Assembly (NCBI GenBank): GCA_002362735.1
Contig: DEUU01000164.1
Location: forward strand, 1 to 5,351
Length of the DNA: 5,351 nucleotides
Direction: 5' to 3'
Origin: Dehalococcoidia bacterium UBA3254
GTDB lineage: Bacteria; Chloroflexota; Dehalococcoidia; Dehalococcoidales; UBA3254
A program made the position numbers and the translations under genes. The notes under the pieces were generated by a model. The model saw nothing but the letters and a program-made list of their open reading frames with translations, did not search any database and was not told the origin of the DNA. Each line of letters opens with the position of its first letter. Position 1 is the first letter of the stretch. Positions 1 to 5,351 of the stretch are shown here, in pieces.

Positions 1-1307
1 CGGAAGCCATCCATAGAATAAAAGCTTTAATTATCGATACGCTGGCCTGTACAATTACCGGATTTGATACAGAATCAGCTACAATCGCGCGCAAAATCGC
101 CGGAATGGTTAAACAATGCGATTTTCCCGCTTCTATTATTGGCAGTCAACAAAAATCATCACTTGAACTAGCCACGTTCGCTAATGGCGTTGCGATTAGA
201 TGTCTCGATTTTAATGACGGATATATTAGCCCGGGGGATAGGGGGGGTGGTCACCCAAGCGATAATTTTGCTCCTATTTTGGCATGCGCCGAAGCAAATC
301 AAGCAAATGGCAAACAGATAATCTTAGCTTCTACCATGGCGTATGAAATATTTTGCCAACTATCAGATAAGTTTACTCCTGCCAGCAAGGGATTCGATCA
401 GGCAGTTCTAGGTTTAGTTTCATTAGTAGCAGGATCAGCTAAAATTTTAGAGCTTTCCTTTGAACAAACTGTGCAGGCTATTAATCTGGCGGTATCCTCC
501 AGCATCTCTCTAGGGCAAATTCGAGAGGGTAAAATTTCCATGTGGAAAAATTGTTCTGTGGCTAATGCGGCGCGAAACGCTGTCTTTGTCACCCTGCTAG
601 CTCGCCAGGGCATGACTGGTCCTGACTCAATTTTTGAAGGTTCATCTGGTTTTTTCAAAGCGGTTAGCGGACCATTTCAATTAGATAATTTGGGAAGACA
701 GGGAAAACCTTTTCGCGTTATGGATGTGCTGGTTAAGCGATATCCGTGTGGTATGGTAGCGCAAACTGCCATTGATGCCGCAATTACCTTGCGGGCCAGG
801 ATATCCAGTATCGATGAAATCGCCAAAATAAAAGTGGGCACATTTACACCTGCAAAAAGGGCTATGGCAGAAAGCTCAGAAAAATGGCATCCGAGTACCC
901 GGGAAAGTGCCGACCATAGTTTGCCGTATGTGGTTGCGGTGTCATTAATGTATGGCAATGTGGAGAAAAAACATTTTAATGACGAGTATTTGCATAATCC
1001 TGAGCTAAACTATCTACTGCAAAAGATTGAAGTTGATGAAAGCGAAGAATGCAACCGTCTATTCCCGGAATCAGCTGCAAATTTCTTGGAGATAACTACT
1101 ACAGACGGTAAAAGACATTCTCAAATGGTTCGGTATCACCGCGGTCATTCAAAAAATTTTGTCTCAGATGAAGAAATAGAAGAAAAATTTTACTCTTTAA
1201 CTCAGGGTCTGATACCCTCCTCACGAAGAAAAGAGATAATGTCACTTATCTGGAATTTCGAGAAGATCGAGAACATTAGCCACCTGATAACACTTCTTGA
1301 AATATAA
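1..1307 (+). CDS. MmgE/PrpD family protein, PrpD-type (5' end missing)
   Basis: Probable cytosolic dehydratase, isomerase or decarboxylase of a polycarboxylic acid. The open frame runs from base 3 to the TAA at 1305-1307 and gives 434 visible residues. The first ATG (base 105) is not the start, because the codons before it encode typical family N-terminus (EAIHRIKALIIDTLAC). Comparison with the next gene suggests about 27 residues lie outside the window. In visible numbering: LDFND at 68-72, HPSDN at 84-88, a Trp-Lys (K182) before an Asn/Ala-rich helix, TGP near 205, K245 in KRYPC, and ADHSLPY at 303-309. D69, H84, K182, K245 and Y309 fall at positions that line the active site in characterised relatives such as cis-aconitate decarboxylase (residue mapping from memory). 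HPSDN and ADHSLPY are typical of the 2-methylcitrate dehydratase-like branch, but no prpB or prpC neighbour is visible, so I give no symbol. The following gene begins 12 bases downstream, which implies one operon. Confidence 0.9.
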   Translation, partial: EAIHRIKALIIDTLACTITGFDTESATIARKIAGMVKQCDFPASIIGSQQKSSLELATFANGVAIRCLDFNDGYISPGDRGGGHPSDNFAPILACAEANQANGKQIILASTMAYEIFCQLSDKFTPASKGFDQAVLGLVSLVAGSAKILELSFEQTVQAINLAVSSSISLGQIREGKISMWKNCSVANAARNAVFVTLLARQGMTGPDSIFEGSSGFFKAVSGPFQLDNLGRQGKPFRVMDVLVKRYPCGMVAQTAIDAAITLRARISSIDEIAKIKVGTFTPAKRAMAESSEKWHPSTRESADHSLPYVVAVSLMYGNVEKKHFNDEYLHNPELNYLLQKIEVDESEECNRLFPESAANFLEITTTDGKRHSQMVRYHRGHSKNFVSDEEIEEKFYSLTQGLIPSSRRKEIMSLIWNFEKIENISHLITLLEI

Positions 1308-1308
1308 G

Positions 1309-1314
1309 AAGGAG
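1309..1314 (+). promoter_or_regulatory. Shine-Dalgarno site of second MmgE/PrpD gene
   Basis: AAGGAG lies 5 bases before the ATG at 1320 and just after the stop codon of the preceding gene. The protein begins M-E-M-M, so ATGs at 1326 and 1329 also compete. Spacing to those would be 11 and 14 bases. The first ATG is preferred but 1326 is not excluded. Confidence 0.75.
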
Positions 1315-1319
1315 AATAC

Positions 1320-2687
1320 ATGGAGATGATGTCTACAAAAAAAGGTACTACTATCCAAATGGCTGAATACTTTAGCAGTTTGAGGTTTACGGATTTACCG
1401 GAAGATGTAATAAGTCAGGCTAAGCTAATTATCCTGGATGCCCTGGGCGGTCAGGTGGCTTGCAGCTCACTTGAGATCGGTCGAGCAATCATTAAATTTG
1501 GTGAAGCTCAGGGTGGGAAACCTGAGTCTTCAGTTTTTGGCAGCGGTTATAAAACCTCGGCCATTAATGCTTCTTTAGTGAATGGGACTTTAGGTCATGG
1601 CGATGAGATTGATGAGTCTTTAGAAGAAGGAGGACATGTATCCGCGGTCGCGGTTCCGTCAGCATTTGCCTGCGGAGAGAAGGTGGGAGCTACTGGAAAG
1701 GACCTGATAACAGCAGTGGTAGCTGGTTATGATATGGCTGGACGTCTGGCTGATTCCGGAATTTCGGTCACCAATGTTATGAGCTATAACGATGGTTTCG
1801 CCGCAGTTTTTTGGGCGGTAGCTTCAGCTTGCAATATTTTAAAATTAGATTCTGCTAAGACCAGAGTCGCTTTAGGATTAGCGGTTTGCCAATCCGGGGG
1901 GTTCTATGATCTCCGCGCCGAATCCAAACATATGGCTAAATCTTTAATGTTTGGGCTTGGCTCCCGTAATGGAGTTACAGCTGCCTTGCTGGCCCGGATG
2001 GGTTACGACGGCCCCTCAACTGTATTCGATGATAACGCGGATTTCTTAAAGGATCGGGCTGGAAAGCATTTTGTTTCAGGACAACTGACCAAAGATCTCG
2101 GCCATAAATTTACCATCATGGATACCTGTATCAAGCTGTATGCTGCAGGGCATCCCATACATGCTCCGGTCAACGGTTTAATAAAAATCCTTAAACGCGA
2201 GAATATATCACCGGAGGAAATTCAGTCTGTTATTGTACGTCAACCCGAGCGAGAGCATCTGGTTGTTGATAACCGGGATATGCTGGATATTAACATCCAA
2301 TATTGCCTGGCTGTCGCAGCATTTGACGGTCGCGTTACCTGGGACCAGTTTAAACCAGAAAGGTTTAACGATCCAGGGGTGATTGAACTAAAAAAACGGA
2401 TAAAGACAATTCACGATCCTCTTTTGGATGAGCGTAAAAAAATAACCAGGTCACACTCAGCGGAAGTGGATTTAATCACTCAAGATGGTCGCAAATTCTC
2501 TCAAAGAGAGGATTATCCCCCGGGAGATCCTCAGAATCCAGCCAGCCAGGACCAGGTTGAAGAAAAAATTATGTATTATGCTTCAAAAGTCTTAGGGCCA
2601 GAAAGAACCAGAATATTTATCAATAAAGTCAAAAATCTGGAATCAATTTCTGATTTGAATGAATTAGGGGATATGTTACGGATTTGA
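1320..2687 (+). CDS. MmgE/PrpD family protein, divergent branch
   Basis: Complete 455-residue protein, the usual length for the superfamily (about 450-480), with no signal peptide or membrane segment. Family members are cytosolic enzymes acting on di- and tricarboxylic acids (2-methylcitrate dehydratase, cis-aconitate decarboxylase, iminodisuccinate epimerase); the actual reaction here is unknown. Order of landmarks: N-terminal helical repeat with LIILDALGGQVAC (36-48), GHGDEID (92-98) followed by GGH (104-106), AVVAGYD (132-138), HMAKSL (204-209) leading into NGVTAALLARMGYDGP (217-232), then the smaller alpha/beta domain from about residue 270 with KLYAAGHPIH (272-281), and a C-terminal segment rejoining the helical domain. 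D95, H106, K207, K272 and Y328 align with active-site positions of cis-aconitate decarboxylase (from memory). It lacks the HPSDN and ADHSLPY motifs of its upstream neighbour, so the two probably differ in substrate or reaction. It is closely related to the truncated gene at 4724. Confidence 0.9.
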   Translation: MEMMSTKKGTTIQMAEYFSSLRFTDLPEDVISQAKLIILDALGGQVACSSLEIGRAIIKFGEAQGGKPESSVFGSGYKTSAINASLVNGTLGHGDEIDESLEEGGHVSAVAVPSAFACGEKVGATGKDLITAVVAGYDMAGRLADSGISVTNVMSYNDGFAAVFWAVASACNILKLDSAKTRVALGLAVCQSGGFYDLRAESKHMAKSLMFGLGSRNGVTAALLARMGYDGPSTVFDDNADFLKDRAGKHFVSGQLTKDLGHKFTIMDTCIKLYAAGHPIHAPVNGLIKILKRENISPEEIQSVIVRQPEREHLVVDNRDMLDINIQYCLAVAAFDGRVTWDQFKPERFNDPGVIELKKRIKTIHDPLLDERKKITRSHSAEVDLITQDGRKFSQREDYPPGDPQNPASQDQVEEKIMYYASKVLGPERTRIFINKVKNLESISDLNELGDMLRI

Positions 2688-2698
2688 GGTAAAGCTTT

Positions 2699-2725
2699 TT
2701 GATTTTTAGATGTTCCTTGTATAAT
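2699..2725 (+). promoter_or_regulatory. Candidate sigma-70 type promoter for the hydrolase gene
   Basis: A perfect TATAAT lies at 2720-2725. The best -35 match is TTGATT at 2699-2704 (4 of 6 to TTGACA), with a short 15-base spacer. A start near 2732 would leave a leader of about 70 bases before the ATG at 2803. The short spacer and the AT-rich surroundings keep confidence modest. If real, it would let the hydrolase be transcribed independently of the upstream pair. Confidence 0.4.
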
Positions 2726-2782
2726 CTCATACCCTGATCTAATCAACACACCGTTTTACAGGCCCTTGTAATACATGTTTCA

Positions 2783-2788
2783 GGGAGG
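2783..2788 (+). promoter_or_regulatory. Shine-Dalgarno site of CocE/NonD hydrolase gene, long spacing
   Basis: GGGAGG is the only good ribosome binding site upstream of the hydrolase. It sits 14 bases before the ATG at 2803, longer than the usual 5-10. The only in-frame alternative at normal distance (8 bases) is an ATA at 2797, a very rare start codon. The ATG at 2803 is kept. Confidence 0.55.
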
Positions 2789-2802
2789 CAAGATATATAA
2801 AA

Positions 2803-4578
2803 ATGGTTAATGAAAATATTAAAGGCACAATCAGGAAGCAAAGTTCAATTCGTATAGACAGGGATGTACCGATAGAGATGCGTGACGGTACGATCCTGAG
2901 ATCTGATATATATCGACCAGACGATGGACAAAAACATCCCGCCATTCTGATTCGTACCCCATACAACAAACTTTTAATAATAGATAACGACCTTCCAAAA
3001 ATAATAGAAGTTGTCTTCGCAGGATACGGTACAGTTGTTCAGGATATCAGAGGCAGGTTCGCGTCCGATGGGAAATATGATGGGAGCGATCGTTTATTAA
3101 CTCAGGAAGGCCCTGACGGCTACGATTCGGTGGAGTGGGTAGCCGGTCAGTCCTGGTGCGACGGTAATGTGGGTATGGCGGGCGGTTCCTATTTGGGACG
3201 GTTACAATGGTCAGCGGCTAAGGAAAACCCACCCCATCTCAGAGCCATTGCTCCAGCGATATGCGGAGTAGAGCCGTTAAGCGAACCCACTTTGCTGGCC
3301 GGGGTCATCGGGTTAAATATTGAATTAAGTGCAACCATACTTCTTGGAATGGATATGGTGGATAAGTTGGAAAAACAGGGTAAGGATGTCTCCCTGATGC
3401 GCCAATTGCTCAATAGAGCGATGAATAACCCTGAAGAAGTTTACAGTTATTTACCTTTAAAAGACGTACCTCACCTTAACTTTGAAGGTATAAAAGAATT
3501 TTGGGATGCCCGCGTACGTAAGGGTGTTCCTGATGCTGAATTCGCTAAGAAATTAGGTTTTCCTTTTCAGAAAATTAAAGTTCCATGCTTTCATACATCG
3601 GGCTGGTATGATATTCACGCCTGGGACGCTTTTTACAGCTTTTTGAATATGCGAGAAAAAGGCGGCTCTGAGGTCGCACGCAAAGGTCAACATATATTTA
3701 TGGGCCCCTGGGTGCATGGATATCACTTAATGAACACCGTTGGCAACATCAATTTTGGTGCTTCGGCTGATGCCCGGGGAGCGCAAGTATCTGAGCAGCA
3801 CATCGCCTTTTTTAATAAGTATCTTAAAGGTATGGATATAGAAATACCCCGCGTGCGATATTTCGTGATGGGGGAGAATGCCTGGCATAATGCCGAGAAT
3901 TGGCCGTTACCTCAGACTGAGTGGCAAAGGTTTTTCCTTCACAGCCAGGGGCATGCTAATACAGCTACAGGTGATGGTCTGCTGAGCCGGGATGAGCCTT
4001 ATTCAGAATCATCCGATATATTTATATATGATCCTCTTTTTCCAGTTCCGATTACTGGAGGGTCTCGTGGATCTGCCAGTGGTTTTGTCGCTGGCCCTAT
4101 GGAACAGTCTCTAATTGAAAAGCGCAGCGATGTATTGTGCTATACAACTCCTGAACTGGAAGAAAATATGGAGGTTACCGGCCCCTTGGAACTTCACCTT
4201 TTTGCTGCGACTTCAGCGCGGGATACTGATTTTGTTTGCAGGCTTATCGATGTCTATCCGGACGGGCGCGCCTATAATATTGCGGAAGGAGTTATTCGAG
4301 CGCGCTATCGTAAATCTATACTCTCAGCAGATCTCGTAAATCCCGGAGAGATAAATGAGTATGTCATAAAAATGTCACACAGCAGTCAATTATTTCGCAA
4401 AGGTCATCAAATCCGAGTTGATATTACGAGCAGCAATTTCCCGGCTTACGATCGAAACATGAACACTGGCAATCCACCCGGAGAGGATGCGCAGGGTTTC
4501 ATAGCAAAGCAGCATGTATATCATGAACCCCAGTGTGCATCTTATATAGACTTACCCGTAATAAAGCCTTCTACGTAA
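2803..4578 (+). CDS. CocE/NonD family hydrolase (S15-like serine esterase/amidase)
   Basis: Complete 591-residue alpha/beta hydrolase, typical family length. Relatives include cocaine esterase, alpha-amino acid ester hydrolases, glutaryl-7-ACA acylase and X-Pro dipeptidyl peptidase; they cleave esters or amides with a Ser-Asp-His triad. The triad is visible: S129 in GGSYLG (127-132), D270 in GWYD (267-270) and H305 in GPWVH (301-305). Y54 in RTPYNK matches the tyrosine that helps form the oxyanion hole in cocaine esterase, with the backbone of Y130 as partner. The N-terminal strand VPIEMRDGTILRSDIYRP (22-39) opens the catalytic domain; a helical cap lies between S129 and D270 (about 155-250); the C-terminal jelly-roll domain (about 365-591) contains VTGPLELHLFA and GHQIRVDITSSNFP and ends in the usual LPVI. 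No signal peptide is seen, so a cytosolic enzyme is expected. The substrate is unknown; its place between MmgE/PrpD genes suggests it releases or processes a carboxylic acid. Confidence 0.93.
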   Translation: MVNENIKGTIRKQSSIRIDRDVPIEMRDGTILRSDIYRPDDGQKHPAILIRTPYNKLLIIDNDLPKIIEVVFAGYGTVVQDIRGRFASDGKYDGSDRLLTQEGPDGYDSVEWVAGQSWCDGNVGMAGGSYLGRLQWSAAKENPPHLRAIAPAICGVEPLSEPTLLAGVIGLNIELSATILLGMDMVDKLEKQGKDVSLMRQLLNRAMNNPEEVYSYLPLKDVPHLNFEGIKEFWDARVRKGVPDAEFAKKLGFPFQKIKVPCFHTSGWYDIHAWDAFYSFLNMREKGGSEVARKGQHIFMGPWVHGYHLMNTVGNINFGASADARGAQVSEQHIAFFNKYLKGMDIEIPRVRYFVMGENAWHNAENWPLPQTEWQRFFLHSQGHANTATGDGLLSRDEPYSESSDIFIYDPLFPVPITGGSRGSASGFVAGPMEQSLIEKRSDVLCYTTPELEENMEVTGPLELHLFAATSARDTDFVCRLIDVYPDGRAYNIAEGVIRARYRKSILSADLVNPGEINEYVIKMSHSSQLFRKGHQIRVDITSSNFPAYDRNMNTGNPPGEDAQGFIAKQHVYHEPQCASYIDLPVIKPST

Positions 4579-4651
4579 TTCCGATCAAAAAGGTTTCAAA
4601 TTTGGGAGATTTTAATTAGCAAATTCTGTTTGTGGCATAGAGTTTTGCAGG

Positions 4652-4684
4652 ATACTCGAAGATCTCTCACAATGATCTGAGTGT
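4652..4684 (+). promoter_or_regulatory. Bulged hairpin, possible weak terminator or leader element
   Basis: Left arm 4652-4664 pairs with right arm 4674-4684. AGATC/GATCT (5 bp) closes a 9-base loop, then a 2-base GA bulge at 4658-4659, then a 6-bp lower stem containing ACTC/GAGT, one T-G wobble and a terminal A-T pair. The bases after it (ATTTATTCATT) are T-rich but not a clean T-tract, so it is a poor intrinsic terminator for the hydrolase gene. It could instead be a 5' leader structure of the next gene, ending 26 bases before its ribosome binding site. A chance stem in AT-rich DNA is also possible. Confidence 0.3.
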
Positions 4685-4710
4685 ATTTATTCATTATCCG
4701 GTAAAATCCG

Positions 4711-4718
4711 AAAGGAGG
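4711..4718 (+). promoter_or_regulatory. Strong Shine-Dalgarno site of third MmgE/PrpD gene
   Basis: AAAGGAGG is nearly a full complement of the 16S rRNA 3' end and lies 5 bases before the ATG at 4724. It fixes the start of the truncated downstream gene and is the strongest ribosome binding site in the window. Confidence 0.85.
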
Positions 4719-4723
4719 CTTCA

Positions 4724-5351
4724 ATGTCAACTACCGAGCAAGGATATACGAGGAAGATAGCTGAATATATTGCGAACCTGAGATATAGTGATCTACCCCC
4801 GAGCGTGATTAAACAGACAAAAAAGGTGATCCTGGATGCCCTGGGTTGTCAGGTTGCCTGCAGTATGCTGGAAAATGGAAAGACCATCATAAAATATGGA
4901 GAATCGGTTGGTGGCAAAGGAGAAAGTTCCATTATCGGAAGCAGTTACAAGACGTCCGCGGCCAATGCAGCTCTAGTTAACGGTACAATGGGCCACGGTG
5001 ACGAAATTGATGATGTTTTATATGAAGCTGGCCACGCTGCGGCAGGGGTTATACCGGCAGCTCTTGCCTGCGGTGAAAGACAGAAAGCTAATGGAAAAGA
5101 AATGATTACCGCAGTAGTAGCTGGCTATGATATTGCGGCCAGACTAGCTAATGCAGGTATCTCGGTCCCGGCACTCAGATTAGGATATTCCGACGGCTTT
5201 GCCACTGTTTTTTGGAGTGTCTCGGCGGCTTCTAATATTTTGAAACTCGATGTAAATAAGACCATTATTGCGCTTGGTCTGGCGGGCTGCCAGGCAGGCG
5301 GTTATTATGACTTCTCAGAATCCAGGCATATGGCAAAATCTCTATATCACC
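4724..5351 (+). CDS. MmgE/PrpD family protein, paralogue of the 1320-2687 gene (3' end missing)
   Basis: An open frame from ATG 4724 to the right edge gives 209 residues and no stop, so roughly the C-terminal half (about 245 residues by comparison with its paralogue) lies outside. A hand alignment with the 1320-2687 protein gives about 65% identity over ~195 residues with only one-residue gaps. Shared blocks include ILDALG (36-41), GHGDEID (90-96), AVVAGYD (130-136), DGFA (157-160) and ESRHMAKSL (199-207). D93, H104 and K205 correspond to D95, H106 and K207 of the paralogue and to active-site positions known in the superfamily. It lacks the HPSDN motif of the first gene, so it belongs with the divergent branch. 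Expected to be cytosolic; the reaction is unknown. It follows the hydrolase gene by 145 bases and may continue the same transcript or have its own control. The start is well supported by the strong ribosome binding site and the N-terminus matching its paralogue. Confidence 0.9.
   Translation, partial: MSTTEQGYTRKIAEYIANLRYSDLPPSVIKQTKKVILDALGCQVACSMLENGKTIIKYGESVGGKGESSIIGSSYKTSAANAALVNGTMGHGDEIDDVLYEAGHAAAGVIPAALACGERQKANGKEMITAVVAGYDIAARLANAGISVPALRLGYSDGFATVFWSVSAASNILKLDVNKTIIALGLAGCQAGGYYDFSESRHMAKSLYH

Larger units (their letters stand above)
2688..2802 (+). other. 115-base intergenic leader region
   Basis: This spacer separates the second MmgE/PrpD gene from the hydrolase. It holds a candidate sigma-70 type promoter and the hydrolase ribosome binding site. 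After the TGA there are T-runs (2696-2700 and 2703-2707), but no stem precedes them, so I see no intrinsic terminator and read-through from upstream is likely. CCCTGA at 2732-2737 is exactly complementary to TCAGGG at 2780-2785, which overlaps the ribosome binding site. Confidence 0.6.
4579..4723 (+). other. 145-base intergenic region before third MmgE/PrpD gene
   Basis: No coding potential is seen. It contains a bulged hairpin at 4652-4684 and a strong ribosome binding site at its right end. No convincing promoter is visible. GATACT (4651-4656) with TTGTGG (4630-4635) is a weak -10/-35 pair with a 15-base spacer. TAAAAT at 4702-4707 is too close to the start codon to serve as a -10 without losing the ribosome binding site. 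Confidence 0.6.

Noticed and set aside
105..107. ATG as the start of the first MmgE/PrpD gene
   Set aside because: The 34 codons before it are open in the same frame and encode conserved family N-terminal sequence. No ribosome binding site precedes the ATG, so it is an internal methionine.
398..958. Reverse-strand open frames of 86 and 93 codons inside the first gene
   Set aside because: They lie antisense to strongly conserved family sequence, have no recognisable product or ribosome binding site, and are explained as shadow frames.
1..1307. Naming the first gene prpD and calling a methylcitrate cycle locus
   Set aside because: Motifs fit the PrpD-like branch, but many enzymes share them and no methylcitrate synthase or methylisocitrate lyase gene is visible, so the name would overreach.
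2691..2707. Intrinsic terminator after the second MmgE/PrpD gene
   Set aside because: There are T-runs, but AAAGCTTT is only a loopless palindrome and no GC-rich stem precedes the runs.
2739..3413. Reverse-strand open frames of 76 and 74 codons overlapping the hydrolase gene
   Set aside because: They are antisense to conserved hydrolase coding sequence with no domain or initiation signal.
4115..4339. Second + strand open frame of 74 codons inside the hydrolase gene
   Set aside because: It overlaps conserved C-terminal jelly-roll coding sequence in another frame and has no ribosome binding site or recognisable features.
4633..4648. Sigma-54 (-24/-12) promoter, TGGCA followed by TTTTGC
   Set aside because: The words look right, but GG (4634-4635) and GC (4647-4648) are separated by 11 bases. 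Sigma-54 promoters need 10, and this spacing is strict.

Overview
The window reads as a stretch of bacterial chromosome with all genes on the + strand. It is dominated by the MmgE/PrpD superfamily (2-methylcitrate dehydratase, cis-aconitate decarboxylase, iminodisuccinate epimerase and relatives). There are three such genes plus one serine hydrolase of the CocE/NonD (X-Pro dipeptidyl-peptidase S15-like) family. Strong purine-rich Shine-Dalgarno sites, tight gene spacing and the protein families indicate Bacteria. Base composition looks moderate (mid-40s % GC by eye), with free use of ATA and AGA codons. This fits anaerobic Firmicutes, Dehalococcoidia-like Chloroflexota or Deltaproteobacteria-type genomes, but the sequence alone does not settle the phylum.

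Layout: 1-1307 is a PrpD-type gene whose start lies left of the window. Twelve bases later, 1320-2687 is a second, divergent MmgE/PrpD gene; the two almost certainly share a transcript. A 115-base gap (2688-2802) carries a perfect TATAAT and a leader before the complete CocE/NonD hydrolase at 2803-4578. A 145-base gap (4579-4723) contains an 11-bp bulged hairpin. It is followed by a third MmgE/PrpD gene that starts at 4724 behind a full AAAGGAGG and runs off the right edge. This last gene has no stop codon in the window, so a search for closed ORFs would miss it.

The third MmgE/PrpD protein is a close paralogue of the second (about 65% identity over ~195 residues, aligned by hand), while the first is a different subfamily. 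The picture is a catabolic cluster in which duplicated MmgE/PrpD enzymes flank an esterase/amidase-like hydrolase. A reasonable inference is that the hydrolase frees a carboxylic acid from an ester or amide, and the MmgE/PrpD enzymes then dehydrate, isomerise, epimerise or decarboxylate a di- or tricarboxylic acid. The substrate cannot be read from the sequence. No RNA genes, CRISPR arrays, mobile elements or attachment sites were seen.
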